Source of the DNA: Nocardia carnea
GTDB taxonomy: Bacteria; Actinomycetota; Actinomycetes; Mycobacteriales; Mycobacteriaceae
NCBI RefSeq assembly: GCF_029869215.1
Contig: NZ_JARWPM010000376.1
Coordinates: 1-51,022 of the forward strand
DNA length: 51,022 nucleotides
Direction of reading: 5' to 3'
Shown here: positions 1-8,009 of the stretch, piece by piece
Position numbering within the stretch: the stretch's first letter is position 1
How the letters are laid out: each line of letters begins with the position of its first letter
Notes under the pieces: model-generated
Databases searched by the model: none
What the model saw: only the letters and a program-made list of their open reading frames with translations
What the model was told of the DNA's origin: nothing
Made by a program: the position numbers and the translations under genes

Positions 1-579
1 GTGCAAAATTTAAACCCCCCCAATGTCTCGCGCTTTTTCCCCGCACCCCCCACCCCCCCAAAACGCCCCACACCCCCCCCCCCGGGGTTGGGGGGGGGGG
101 CTTGGCGGGGGGGGGCGCCGGGGGTGGCCGGCCCCGCCGAGCCTTGCCAGCTCGGGGTGTCGAATGTCGGCCCGCGAAGCTGCGCGATGAACGAGGTCCG
201 CACCGCCCCGGCCTGGACGCTGGGCAACGGTATCTGCGTGGGCATGCTGAGTGCGGCCGGAGTCGCCTACGACGGCCCGCTGTCGCAGTACCACGTCTTC
301 CCGGGGACCGCCCATTCCATCGAACTGCGGATCACCCAGGGCTTCTCCCCGCTGGGCGACTGGGCGCCTACTCTGCTGGCTTGTGACGTCACGGCGATCG
401 TGGACTGGCGCAATCTCGACACCGGCCGCAGCGGCTCGGTGAGCCAGTTCATCCCCGCGGGCCACACCAGTTCCCGGCCGTTCTACCTGCACGTGGACTC
501 GGGCCCCGGCCGGGTCGCGCTCACCCTGCGCACCGACCGCCCGAGCGTCCCCGGCACGGCCGAGGTTTTCGTGCCCTGA
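1..579 (+). CDS. Hypothetical protein, 5' end at window edge
   Basis: The frame is open from the first base to a TGA at 577-579. From about base 150 the codons look like a real actinobacterial gene, giving a protein of about 145 residues with spaced cysteines (a Cys near the start, then two in the next 30 residues, and one mid-protein) and alternating hydrophobic stretches that suggest a small secreted beta-rich domain. I do not recognise the family. The first ~120 bases are long C and G runs that translate to Pro/Gly-rich sequence; I regard these as contig-end artefact, so the true N-terminus, probably with a signal peptide, is not readable here. It converges on the TetR gene downstream. Confidence 0.45.
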   Translation: MQNLNPPNVSRFFPAPPTPPKRPTPPPPGLGGGAWRGGAPGVAGPAEPCQLGVSNVGPRSCAMNEVRTAPAWTLGNGICVGMLSAAGVAYDGPLSQYHVFPGTAHSIELRITQGFSPLGDWAPTLLACDVTAIVDWRNLDTGRSGSVSQFIPAGHTSSRPFYLHVDSGPGRVALTLRTDRPSVPGTAEVFVP

Positions 580-621
580 CAACACCGCGCGCTGCACCGC
601 TATGCGGTATATCGCGCAACG

Positions 622-1185
622 CTATTCCTGACGACTGCGGTACTCCAGCAGTCCTTCGACTCCGCGCAGGAATGTTCCGGCGATCGGCTCCGGATCGGTC
701 AGGCACCCGGCGGCCATGGCGCCGTCGCGCAGCATGACGAAGTGCCGCGCGGCGGGTTCCGGGTCGATTTTCCCGGTGGCGGTGAACAATTCCGTCATCG
801 ATGCCAGGAACCACTGCCGGTGTTCGAGAACGGCGCGGTGGACGGGGTGATCCGGGTCCGGATATTCGGCCGCGGCATTGAGGAAAGCGCACCCGCGGAA
901 ACCGGGTCGGCGGATATCGTCGGCGATGTTCCGGCCGACGGATCGAATGATGTCGTCCGGGGTCGAAGCCGGGTGGCGGGCGGCGGCGAGTTGTGCCCGG
1001 ACGGCCTCGTCGGCCCGGGCCAGGTAGGCGACCAGAAGGTCGTCCTTACCGCTGAAATGCCGGTACAGCGTGGCTCGCGTGACCCGTGCCTCGGCGAGTA
1101 CGCGCTCGACGCCCACGGAGTGCAGCCCCTCGGTGTAGAAGAGCTCGGTGGCCGTGTCGAGCAGCCGGGACCGTGCTTCCGACAT
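622..1185 (-). CDS. TetR/AcrR family transcriptional regulator
   Basis: A 187-residue repressor. An N-terminal TetR helix-turn-helix lies at about residues 24-46 (the motif ends in TLYRHF), followed by an all-helical ligand-binding domain with the conserved FRGCAFLN-like segment typical of the YxaF/LmrA-type C-terminal domain. The ATG at 1185 follows a GGGAG Shine-Dalgarno sequence at the right spacing. It is divergent from the HdeD-like membrane protein at 1343, and two matching near-palindromes lie between them. By family, it should repress itself and the divergent gene and release DNA on binding a small hydrophobic ligand. The ligand is not predictable. Confidence 0.9.
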   Translation of the reverse strand: MSEARSRLLDTATELFYTEGLHSVGVERVLAEARVTRATLYRHFSGKDDLLVAYLARADEAVRAQLAAARHPASTPDDIIRSVGRNIADDIRRPGFRGCAFLNAAAEYPDPDHPVHRAVLEHRQWFLASMTELFTATGKIDPEPAARHFVMLRDGAMAAGCLTDPEPIAGTFLRGVEGLLEYRSRQE

Positions 1186-1229
1186 CTGTTTACTCCCTTC
1201 GGGCCGAGGCGGCTACTCACGAGGCTAAC

Positions 1230-1296
1230 AGAAAGAACGATCGGTCTTGACATTCGGTAAAGGTGCGCTCACGCTGGTATACCGATCGTTCTTTCT
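1230..1296. promoter_or_regulatory. Paired TetR operators
   Basis: A 16-base sequence at 1230-1245 (AGAAAGAACGATCGGT) reappears as its exact reverse complement at 1281-1296. Each copy is itself a near-palindrome around CGATCG (AAGAaCGATCGgTCTT), as expected for a TetR dimer site. They sit between the divergent TetR gene and the HdeD-like gene, so one repressor could control both promoters. Confidence 0.75.
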
Positions 1297-1342
1297 CTCT
1301 GCTGCGGATGGCATTCACCGCTGCACGAAGTCAAGGAGTCTC

Positions 1343-1939
1343 ATGTCCAGTCCCTCTGCCCCCACCGCCACAGCTGTGGTAGATGCGCCGGCCGGAAACA
1401 CGGCTCTGCGGAACCTGTACTTCGTCCGTTTCGGTTTCGCCATCGTGTGGGCGGTCCTGACGGCGATGCTCGCGACGACTGTCGCCCCCGCGGCCGTCGC
1501 CTTGCTGGTGATCTATCCCTTGTTCGATGTCGCCGCGGCCGTGATCGACTTCCGTTCCTCGGGCTCCATCCGCCCCCGGGTGCCGCTCTACATCAATATG
1601 GTGGTGAGCCTGCCGGCTGCCGTCGGCCTGGGTTTCGCGGCCGCCTCCGGTATCCCGGCCGTGCTGCGAGTGTGGGGCGTCTGGGCGGTCGCCGCCGGTA
1701 TCGTCCAGCTGATCGTCGCGCTCCTGCGTTATCGGCTCGGCGGTCAGTGGGCGATGATCCTCAGCGGAGGCATCTCCGTCTTCGCCGGCGGCGGTTTCAT
1801 TATGATGGCCGGAGCGTCGAATGCCTCGCTCACTGCTCTCGCCGGTTACGCGACGCTGGGTGGCATCTTCTTCCTGATCTCGGCGATCCGTCTGCACCTG
1901 CGCAGGCCCGAGGGCGAAGCCGTACCACTGAGTCGCTGA
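1343..1939 (+). CDS. HdeD/DUF308-family membrane protein
   Basis: A 198-residue integral membrane protein with about six hydrophobic segments arranged in helical pairs and short polar loops, the pattern of the HdeD (DUF308) family. In Enterobacteria HdeD contributes to acid resistance; in actinomycetes its role is unclear. The ATG at 1343 follows AAGGAG with good spacing; an in-frame upstream start would run through the operators and is less likely. The soluble N-terminus is about 25 residues, the C-terminus short, basic and cytoplasmic. Control by the divergent TetR is inferred from the operators. Confidence 0.8.
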   Translation: MSSPSAPTATAVVDAPAGNTALRNLYFVRFGFAIVWAVLTAMLATTVAPAAVALLVIYPLFDVAAAVIDFRSSGSIRPRVPLYINMVVSLPAAVGLGFAAASGIPAVLRVWGVWAVAAGIVQLIVALLRYRLGGQWAMILSGGISVFAGGGFIMMAGASNASLTALAGYATLGGIFFLISAIRLHLRRPEGEAVPLSR

Positions 1940-2107
1940 GACAGCGCCTCGGTCGACGAGGCCGTGAGAACCCCGTACGCACCCGGAAGGCTGCAGCCCG
2001 GTGTAGGTTGATCGCCGAGAAACTCAGTGCGCTGATGGTTTCCGATTGATCCGCGCTGGTCTCGGCTTCGCCTTCTGCTCGTCTCACCTACCTCCCGGGA
2101 GATCGCA

Positions 2108-2659
2108 ATGCGTCGTGGACGGATTTTGTCGGCTTGTCTGACCGTGCTGGTTGCCGCTGTCGGCGGTACCGGCGTGGCCGCTGCCGGAGTGGACCCGGCC
2201 TGCGGCGGAGCAGCGTTCGCGCAGGACATGCTCGCCGCTCACAACCAGTACCGGGCGAAGCACGGCGCACCCGCGATGGTGCTCGACCCGGCGGTGTCGG
2301 CCTCGGCCCGGCGGTGGGCCGAGCATCTGGCCGACACACAGAAATTCGAGCACTCGCAGGGCTCGGGCAACGGTGAGAACCTCGCCGTCATATGGGGCTC
2401 CCGGCATACCGGCTTCTCCGCGACGAAAGCGTGGTACGACGAGATCAAGGACTACAACTTCGACACACCCACCGGCTTCTCCCGCGAGACCGGGCATTTC
2501 ACGCAGGTGGTCTGGAAGGCGAGCACGAAGCTCGGGGTGGGAGTCGCCTGTAACACCGGCGGCAAGGGCGGGCAATACGTTGTCGCGCAATACAATCGGC
2601 CGGGCAATATGATGGGCGACAACAACCGGCACTTCCGGGAAAACGTACAGCGCCCGTAA
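2108..2659 (+). CDS. Secreted CAP-domain (SCP/PR-1-like) protein
   Basis: A 183-residue protein with a Sec signal peptide (about 25 residues, Ala-rich cleavage site) followed by one CAP domain. Visible CAP signatures are the HNQYRAKHG segment after the signal peptide, the GENLA motif, the HFTQVVWK motif (CAP1) and a YNRPGN-like C-terminal motif (CAP2). Two pairs of cysteines could form disulfides. ATG 2108 has GGGAG just upstream. CAP proteins are extracellular; some bacterial members bind lipids or act near the envelope, but no reaction can be assigned. It appears to be a single-gene unit. Confidence 0.9.
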   Translation: MRRGRILSACLTVLVAAVGGTGVAAAGVDPACGGAAFAQDMLAAHNQYRAKHGAPAMVLDPAVSASARRWAEHLADTQKFEHSQGSGNGENLAVIWGSRHTGFSATKAWYDEIKDYNFDTPTGFSRETGHFTQVVWKASTKLGVGVACNTGGKGGQYVVAQYNRPGNMMGDNNRHFRENVQRP

Positions 2660-2965
2660 TCGGGGCACGGGCCACCGATTCCCGCAGCGCACCTTCGTCG
2701 ATCAGCTCGGCGAAGCCGCACCACCCTGTATCCGGACGTGGAGATCCGCCGCCTGCTGAGCGGTTAGGCCGGTATGGCGCGCGCCGATCCGGCGGCCACC
2801 TGCTCGCTCCCGGTGACCGCCGATACCTGACCGAACTGCCCGACCCCGGCGAGGTACCTCCACGCCAACGCCGCCTACCGCTTCGAGCGCGAACTGCGCC
2901 GGTGCCGCGACCTCCGGCAGCGCCTCCTTTCTCCCACGGCGCCGGTGGCTGCGGGAGAACCCGAC
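2660..2965. other. Gene-free stretch with possible coding remnant
   Basis: No intact gene lies between the CAP gene and the reductase promoter. Around 2850-2950 on the plus strand a short frame reads like coding sequence (YLHANAAYRFERELRR) but is bounded by stops and has no start, so it may be the remains of a lost gene. I could not assign a family. Confidence 0.3.
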
Positions 2966-2992
2966 CGATGATTCTTCCGCGCCGCGCCGGTC
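2966..2992 (+). promoter_or_regulatory. ECF-type promoter motif (copy 1 of 5)
   Basis: CGATGA at 2966-2971, then 16 bases, then CGGTC at 2988-2992. The GTG start of the downstream reductase is 37 bases after the motif end. The same two blocks with the same spacing occur before four other units in this window, including the sigma-factor operon, so this is probably the -35/-10 of one ECF sigma factor. Confidence 0.65.
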
Positions 2993-3028
2993 TTCCTATC
3001 GAGTACCGACTTACGAGAGGCTGGCACT

Positions 3029-3613
3029 GTGGGGAAACTGAGCTTCGCCATGAATGTGACCCTGGACGGCTACACCGCCGCGCCCGGCGACGACCTCGGC
3101 TGGAGCGGGGGTGAGGGCCCGGATTCGTCGCAGGGTGACGAGCTGTTCCAGTGGTGGTCCGACCGGGTGGCAGCGACGGGCCTGGCGCTGTACGGGCGCA
3201 AGCTGTGGGAGGCGATGAGTTGGCACTGGCCGACCGCAGACCAGCGGCCGGGTGCCACGCCGGCGGAGATCGAGTACGCCCGCCGCTGGCGGGATATGCC
3301 GAAGGTGGTGTTCTCCTCGGCGACCCGCGCGGTCGACTGGAACACCCGCCTGGTCACCGGCGACGCGGTCGCCGAGATCACCCGGCTCAAAGCCGAGGAT
3401 GGCGGCTCGATGGATATCGGCGGCGCGACGCTCGCCGGGGCGGCCATGCGGGCCGGGCTGATCGATGAGTACGTGCTGGTCACCTATCCGGTTCTGGTAG
3501 GTGGCGGTACCCCGTTCTTCGCGGCCTTGGACAACTGGGTGAACCTGACCCTGATGGAGACCCGGACATTTCCCGGTGGCGTGGTCCTGACCAGGTATGA
3601 GACCAGGCGCTGA
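3029..3613 (+). CDS. Dihydrofolate reductase-like (RibD C-terminal) protein
   Basis: A 194-residue protein of the RibD C-terminal/DHFR-like superfamily. Visible markers are the N-terminal beta strand followed by SLDGY-type sequence (here TLDGYTAA), the LALYGRKLWE segment, VVFSSATR, and the late nucleotide-binding GGATLAGAAMRAGLIDEYVL segment with the VGGGTPFF motif. Members bind NADPH; the physiological substrate of these stand-alone actinobacterial versions is usually unknown. GTG 3029 has a GAGAGG ribosome-binding site. It lies behind the shared ECF-type promoter and has a second, divergent paralogue at 4958 under the same motif. Confidence 0.85.
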   Translation: MGKLSFAMNVTLDGYTAAPGDDLGWSGGEGPDSSQGDELFQWWSDRVAATGLALYGRKLWEAMSWHWPTADQRPGATPAEIEYARRWRDMPKVVFSSATRAVDWNTRLVTGDAVAEITRLKAEDGGSMDIGGATLAGAAMRAGLIDEYVLVTYPVLVGGGTPFFAALDNWVNLTLMETRTFPGGVVLTRYETRR

Positions 3614-3677
3614 GTATCAGCGGCCAGGGGCAGCGTCCGCTCGGTGTACCGGCGCGCAGCAGGACCGCGCGGTTCTC

Positions 3678-3837
3678 CTACTCGGGCCCATGGGGATGAG
3701 GGAGGTCGTAAGCCCGGGAGAGCTTCTTCGGGACCACCATGCGCCATGCATCGACGACGAGTTCGCGCGCCTCGGCCGGCGCCAGGGCCGCGAGGTCGGA
3801 TTCGATCCAGTTGAAGCGCATTTCCGACGTCGCTCAT
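3678..3837 (-). pseudogene. MmcQ/YjbR-family C-terminal remnant
   Basis: On the minus strand, 3678-3821 encodes 47 residues that match the C-terminus of MmcQ/YjbR DNA-binding proteins: an acidic helix, then the ELVVDAWRMVVPKKL signature, then a stop. Upstream there is an apparent native start (ATG 3837 with AAGGA eight bases before it) but in a different frame, so the N-terminal ~70 residues have been deleted and the ends joined out of frame. It sits directly behind the alpha/beta hydrolase and was probably its operon partner. Confidence 0.55.
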
Positions 3838-3871
3838 GGCTGGAATCCTTCTCTTTTCACCAGCAATACGG

Positions 3872-4735
3872 TTACTGGGCGAGCATGGCGGCAGCGACCC
3901 GGTCGGCCGCGGTGTGGCGCAGAGCGGTGCCCATATCGTCGATGACCAGCAGCCGCGCCCCGGGGATTTCGGCGGCGAGCGCGGCACCGTTGCCGACCGG
4001 GAAGAACGGGTCGGCGCGACCGTGCACCACGAGCGTGGGCACGTCGAGTTCGCCGAGCCGCTCGCGCCAGCGTGGGGTGCAGTCGATCCGGGAGAACACC
4101 ATCCCGAGCTGATTCGCCTGGTGCACCGCGGGATCGCTCGACGGCGTCCGGTCCCAGATACGGCCGGCCGTCTCCCGGGCCTGCTGTGGATCGTTGCCCA
4201 TCGGCTCGGCGCCCTCGGCAGCGAACGCCGCGACAGCGTCCCGGTCGGTCCAGTCCGGCCAGGGGCGGGCGAACAGCGGGCCCATGACCGCGCGGTCGTG
4301 ATCGGGCAAGTCCTCGTCGACCGGTCCCGGCGCCACCGGCCGGGTGCCGACGAGCGTCAGAGCGGAGAACACGTCCAGGTGGTCCAGCGCGGCGATCTGA
4401 GCGACCATCCCCCCGACGCCGATTCCACCGAGGTGGGCAGTCCCGGCGCCGAGCGCCCCGGCCAGCGCGGCCGCATCGGCAGCGAGATCCCGCAGGTTGT
4501 AGGCGGGGTTTTCCGGGTCGAGGGTTGTCGACGCGCCGGAGTCGCGCAGGTCGTAGCGCACCACGCGCCGCCCGCCCGACGCGAGCCGCTCGCACAGCGC
4601 ATCGGGCCAGGACAACATCGTTGTGCCGCCGGCCAGCAGGACGAGCGGATCGTCCGCGCGGCCGAAGCTCTGGATGCCCAGATCCACACCGTTCACCCGT
4701 ACCGAGGACACGCCCGATCCAAGCGGACTCGTCAT
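3872..4735 (-). CDS. Alpha/beta hydrolase-fold protein lacking nucleophile
   Basis: A 287-residue alpha/beta hydrolase-fold protein, similar in layout to RdmC-type esterases: oxyanion segment LLAGGTTMLSW, the RYDLRDSG strand, cap region, and a VHGRADPFFP segment carrying the acidic triad residue. Two catalytic positions are replaced. The nucleophile elbow, normally GxSxG, reads GIGVGG (Ser to Gly, codon GGC), and the usual MGH near the C-terminus reads MGT. The frame is otherwise undamaged, so this may be a non-catalytic binding protein or an enzyme losing function. It starts at ATG 4735 and is preceded by the shared ECF-type promoter. Confidence 0.8.
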   Translation of the reverse strand: MTSPLGSGVSSVRVNGVDLGIQSFGRADDPLVLLAGGTTMLSWPDALCERLASGGRRVVRYDLRDSGASTTLDPENPAYNLRDLAADAAALAGALGAGTAHLGGIGVGGMVAQIAALDHLDVFSALTLVGTRPVAPGPVDEDLPDHDRAVMGPLFARPWPDWTDRDAVAAFAAEGAEPMGNDPQQARETAGRIWDRTPSSDPAVHQANQLGMVFSRIDCTPRWRERLGELDVPTLVVHGRADPFFPVGNGAALAAEIPGARLLVIDDMGTALRHTAADRVAAAMLAQ

Positions 4736-4773
4736 ACCTGGGCTCCTTGTCTGTCGGCATACTCAACAGTGTC

Positions 4774-4800
4774 GACGGCGGATTCCCTCGAAATTCATCG
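4774..4800 (-). promoter_or_regulatory. ECF-type promoter motif (copy 2 of 5)
   Basis: On the minus strand CGATGA (4800-4795), 16 bases, then CCGTC (4778-4774), 39 bases before the ATG of the hydrolase at 4735. It has the same blocks and spacing as the other four copies. Confidence 0.65.
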
Positions 4801-4835
4801 GAGGGAACGGTGCGGCAGCACGGGAGCGGCCCCTT

Positions 4836-4868
4836 ATGAGAACAGGGATCTCCGGTTTCGATCCGGCG
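4836..4868 (+). pseudogene. 5' remnant of the 172-residue unknown gene
   Basis: An ATG here begins MRTGISGFDP, nearly identical in DNA and protein to the first ten codons of the intact unknown genes at 21114 and 47445 (MRMGISGFDP). Homology stops after about eleven codons and the frame then runs into unrelated sequence. It is one of two short remnants of this gene; the other, an internal piece, is at 50698. Confidence 0.6.
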
Positions 4869-4897
4869 ATGAGTTTTCCGTTATCCCACAGCGCGAC

Positions 4898-4924
4898 CGA
4901 TGAGTTCGTGGCTCCCGGACGGTC
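4898..4924 (+). promoter_or_regulatory. ECF-type promoter motif (copy 3 of 5)
   Basis: CGATGA (4898-4903), 16 bases, CGGTC (4920-4924), 34 bases before the ATG at 4958. The blocks and spacing match copy 1 before the first reductase exactly. Confidence 0.65.
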
Positions 4925-4957
4925 AAAGCTCATGACACCCTAGGAAAGGACACCGCA

Positions 4958-5563
4958 ATGTCGGAGCTTCTCGTCGACTTCATCACCTCCCTCGACGGCT
5001 ACGCATCAGGAGAGGGATGGCCCGGTTTCTGGGGCCTCGAGGGCCCGGAGTACCTTGCGTGGCTCGGCGAGCAGCCCAAGGTCACGTACCTGATGGGCGC
5101 CAACACCTACCGCCTGATGTCGGGCTTCGCCGCCGGTGAGGTCCCGCCGGGCCAGGAAGAGTTCAGGCCCGAGGAAGAGGCGTCGGTCGATGAGCTCACA
5201 CAGGCGCCCAAGATCGTGTTCTCCTCTTCGCTCGAGGAGCCACTGAAATGGGCCAACTGCACGCTGGTCCGCGACGACGCCGTCGAGGCGGTCCGCGCCA
5301 TGAAGTCGAGTGGTTCGGGGATCCTCAGTACGATCGGCAGCCTCAGCCTGAGCCGTTCCCTGTTGCGAGCCGGACTCGTCGACCGCTTCCGGGTTGTGAT
5401 GTTCCCGGTGATCACCGGCGCCACGGGCGCAGAACGCATCTACGACGGCTATCCGGACGTCGCCCTCGAGATGACCGAGCACCGCACCTTCGACAGCGGC
5501 CTCCAGCTGGTCGAGTACAAGCCCCGCGTGCTCGAGCACCCGCCGCTCGGCGCCCCCGCATGA
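4958..5563 (+). CDS. Dihydrofolate reductase-like (RibD C-terminal) protein
   Basis: A 201-residue DHFR/RibD-C superfamily protein, paralogous in fold to the gene at 3029 but clearly diverged. Markers: DFITSLDGYASG at the N-terminus, YLMGANTYRLMSG, KIVFSSSLEEPLKW, and the SLSLSRSLLRAGLVDRFRVVMFPV nucleotide-site helix and strand. NADPH-dependent reduction of a small molecule is the family expectation; the substrate is unknown. ATG 4958 follows AGGAAAGGA. It is under the shared ECF-type promoter, divergent from the hydrolase at 4735, so the sigma factor would fire both directions from this 222-base interval. Confidence 0.87.
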   Translation: MSELLVDFITSLDGYASGEGWPGFWGLEGPEYLAWLGEQPKVTYLMGANTYRLMSGFAAGEVPPGQEEFRPEEEASVDELTQAPKIVFSSSLEEPLKWANCTLVRDDAVEAVRAMKSSGSGILSTIGSLSLSRSLLRAGLVDRFRVVMFPVITGATGAERIYDGYPDVALEMTEHRTFDSGLQLVEYKPRVLEHPPLGAPA

Positions 5564-5808
5564 TGTTCTCCCATCCGCCGGTCCGGCCGCCGGCCACCGC
5601 CGGGCCGGGGCCGGATCCGGCGATTCGCGCACGCGCTATCCGGCTCGCGGGCCGCAGCACGGCGACACTCGCCGTCCCGGGGCGTAGCGGAGTCGGTGGT
5701 GCCGGGCTGCTGCCCACTGCTGTCGATGCAGCGGAGTGTGGTCGAGGCCGGTGGGCAACCGTGTCCTCGACGATGCGACCGGCCGATCAGCGGTGCGAAC
5801 GAGCGCGG

Positions 5809-6165
5809 TCACATCGCGTCCGGCCGCAGCTGGATGATCTGCAGGTAGTTGCCATCGGGATCTTCGAACGTCGCGAACCTGCCGGATGGCCGGTCCTCGG
5901 CGGGCGCGACCCATTCGACCCCTGCGGCGTTCAACTGTTTCTCGTAGCCGGCGAAGTCGTCGACGTGGAAGTTCAGGATCGACCTGCCCGGCTCGGGGTT
6001 GCGCTCGCTGACGTCGTCGCGCTGCTCGATGACGAGCCACAGGTTCCCGGCGACAATCGGCCCGTCACCGGTGTGGTCGGGTGCGATCGCGGTGCGGTAC
6101 CAGGCGCGCAGGTTCTCGGCCTGTGCGCTCCCGAGCAGGATGCTTCCGGCGGGCATTGTGGGCAT
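5809..6165 (-). CDS. VOC (glyoxalase/bleomycin resistance-like) protein
   Basis: A 118-residue single-module vicinal oxygen chelate protein. It shows the two beta-alpha-beta-beta-beta units, with the NLRAWYRTAI helix, NFHVDDFAGYEKQL helix and the C-terminal FEDPDGNYLQIIQ motif that usually supplies a metal-ligand glutamate/aspartate. The start is ATG 6165, chosen because GGAGAG lies seven bases upstream; a GTG three codons earlier would overlap it. Function within VOC (isomerase, lyase or drug-binding) cannot be told. Two palindromes lie in the region upstream, suggesting control by a dimeric repressor encoded elsewhere. Confidence 0.85.
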   Translation of the reverse strand: MPTMPAGSILLGSAQAENLRAWYRTAIAPDHTGDGPIVAGNLWLVIEQRDDVSERNPEPGRSILNFHVDDFAGYEKQLNAAGVEWVAPAEDRPSGRFATFEDPDGNYLQIIQLRPDAM

Positions 6166-6236
6166 TTCGTTCACTCTCCGATTCGGTTGATTCGACGCCG
6201 GCGAGCTGCCGACGTCCTGGGTGGTCTCACCCAAAG

Positions 6237-6299
6237 TGCGCAACAATTGGTTGCGCAATACATTCTCACGGTTCGCGCCTTTGTGCAACCATTGGTTGC
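6237..6299. promoter_or_regulatory. Two tandem palindromic operators
   Basis: Site 1 at 6237-6257 has perfect 8-base arms TGCGCAAC and GTTGCGCA around AATTG. Site 2 at 6285-6299 has arms GCAACC and GGTTGC around ATT. The cores match (GCAAC...GGTTGC) and the centres are 45 bases apart. They lie 70-135 bases upstream of the VOC start and next to the epoxide hydrolase remnant, so they may have served a lost divergent gene. The regulator is not in the window as far as I can tell. Confidence 0.55.
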
Positions 6300-6341
6300 G
6301 TGATCGTTGTCTTGGCCGTAGGTCCGGCCGAACCTCGCGTG

Positions 6342-6437
6342 TCCAGGGACGGCCTGCCGGACAACGTGACGACGTACTGGCGGACGAACAGTGCCGCCAC
6401 GTCTGCCCGGATGTACTGGGCATCGGGCACTGAGCGG
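6342..6437 (+). pseudogene. Epoxide hydrolase internal fragment
   Basis: About 32 codons read SRDGLPDNVTTYW followed by TNSAATSARMYW, a close match to the conserved block of epoxide hydrolases of the EHN family (DNVTLYWLTNTAASSARLYW). No start, no catalytic Asp or His block is present and the frame continues into the next gene's leader. It is a remnant of a deleted gene. Confidence 0.55.
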
Positions 6438-6487
6438 GGTGACCGTGTACTGACGCGTACCCCGCACTCGCTACAGGAGATCGGTTC

Positions 6488-7756
6488 ATGTATTCCGCTC
6501 ACACCCCACCCGGTATCGACACACCGGAAGAAATCGCGATCGCCCGAGCCGGTGCCACCCGGCTTGCGGCCCGGCTCCGAGCGGGTGGCCGGTCGCGTTC
6601 ACTGCGAGGCATCGCGGTCATAGCGGCCGTGGTCGCCGTATGTTGCTCGTGTGGCGGTACGACAGGGCCGCAGTACCCATCCGGATATGCGGCACTACCC
6701 GCCTCCTGCGCCGAGGTCCGCGTGGCAGCGGGCGATGCTCTGCAGCGATTCGCGGGCGCCCTGGCGACGGTGGACGCGCAGCCTGTCACCACGTCCGAGT
6801 TCGCCACCTCGGCCGGGCAGACCCTCGCCTGCGCGGTCACCTTCGAGGATCCGATTCCGCACCCCGACAAGGTGTCCACGCCGGTGCCGCTTTCGCGCAC
6901 GGCGGAGATCTTGCTCAGGGTGTGGACGCATCCGATCCTGGCCGAGCCGCCCACGACATCCGCCGAGGCAGAACCCTCCTCGGCAAGTGGAGCTCCGACA
7001 CCCGTTCCCGGCCTCGGCGATCAGGCCGAAATCGCGACCCTGACCGCGGGGACGGACAAGGTTGCGGTGTCGGTGCGGACCAGGCTCGGGAACCTCGACG
7101 TCAACGTGCGCACCCAAGGTCTGAATTGGTCCGGGGCGAGTGGCATCCCGCCCAGCGCCGACTCACCGGGGTTGCGCGCCGAACTCGCCGCCGGCGCCGA
7201 ATCCATCGCGACCGCACTGCTGCACAATCTTTCGGCGAGTCTGCCGCGCGAGACGTTGCGGCCCGAGTCCGGAACCAGCTCTCCATCCGCCGCGAGCACG
7301 GCCCCGGAGAGCACCACTCCGATGGCGCCGCAACAGGTGTGGGATCCGTGTACGATCCCCGAGGCCGATCTCACGGCGGCGGGCCTGGACCCGCAGTCCG
7401 AGAAGACCAGTACCCCGTTTCCGGAGTCGAAACAGTGCCGGTGGTCCGGTCCATCCTACGAGGTGGCCGTATTCACGAAGGACAGTCGATTCACGGAGTG
7501 GGCCTACGAGGTCTTCACCCAGCCCCGGCCGGTCATGGTGGGCGACCGGCGTGCCCTGCTTGCTGTGCCCGAGGGCGTATCCGCCACACCGTGCACCCTC
7601 CTGTTCGACATCCCTCAGGGCATAGACGACGGCATCGTCACCGGCGTCGTGGAGGTGCAGGTCTCGACCGAGACGTCGGGCAACCGGGACGCACCGTGCA
7701 CCGAACTCACCCATCTGACAGTGCCGCTGACCCGGCACTTCCCTCCCGGCCGTTGA
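6488..7756 (+). CDS. DUF3558-containing membrane-anchored protein
   Basis: A 422-residue protein. A basic cytoplasmic N-terminus of about 40 residues is followed by one hydrophobic segment (IAVIAAVVAVCC) and a long outside part. The N-terminal outside half carries Cys residues and Ser/Pro/Thr-rich linkers; the C-terminal half starts with VWDPCTIPEADLTAAGLDP and a later CRWSGP, the signature of DUF3558 lipoprotein-like domains common in Nocardia and mycobacteria. No function is established. It may be a lipoprotein, because cysteines end the hydrophobic segment. ATG 6488 has CAGGAG upstream. Confidence 0.75.
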   Translation: MYSAHTPPGIDTPEEIAIARAGATRLAARLRAGGRSRSLRGIAVIAAVVAVCCSCGGTTGPQYPSGYAALPASCAEVRVAAGDALQRFAGALATVDAQPVTTSEFATSAGQTLACAVTFEDPIPHPDKVSTPVPLSRTAEILLRVWTHPILAEPPTTSAEAEPSSASGAPTPVPGLGDQAEIATLTAGTDKVAVSVRTRLGNLDVNVRTQGLNWSGASGIPPSADSPGLRAELAAGAESIATALLHNLSASLPRETLRPESGTSSPSAASTAPESTTPMAPQQVWDPCTIPEADLTAAGLDPQSEKTSTPFPESKQCRWSGPSYEVAVFTKDSRFTEWAYEVFTQPRPVMVGDRRALLAVPEGVSATPCTLLFDIPQGIDDGIVTGVVEVQVSTETSGNRDAPCTELTHLTVPLTRHFPPGR

Positions 7757-8009
7757 CCGGAAACCGCATTGAACGGGTCGAGTTCGGTCGGGACCGCCGG
7801 CCGCCGAGATCACTGCTGCGGTGCCGGCCGGGATCGTTGCGAAACACCGGCGAACCGGGCGGTCCGGCCGTTTCGAGCAGTGCGACAAATCGATCCGATG
7901 CGTTCGGCGCTTGGTGGAAAGGCCGGTGGGTTCGCTCTGCTCATCGCGTGGTTATGCCGGCAGTGAACACCGGCGCGACCGGCCGCGACGATCACTACAG
8001 TCGAGCCCC

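Noticed and set aside
4867..4893. A sixth copy of the CGATGA motif (CGATGAGTTTT)
   Set aside because: The downstream element at the fixed spacing reads CAGCG rather than NNGTC, and the next start is too far away.
3834..4903. Long frames on both strands overlapping the alpha/beta hydrolase
   Set aside because: High-GC shadow frames with low-complexity Arg/Gly/Pro translations; the hydrolase frame has domain content and good codon use.
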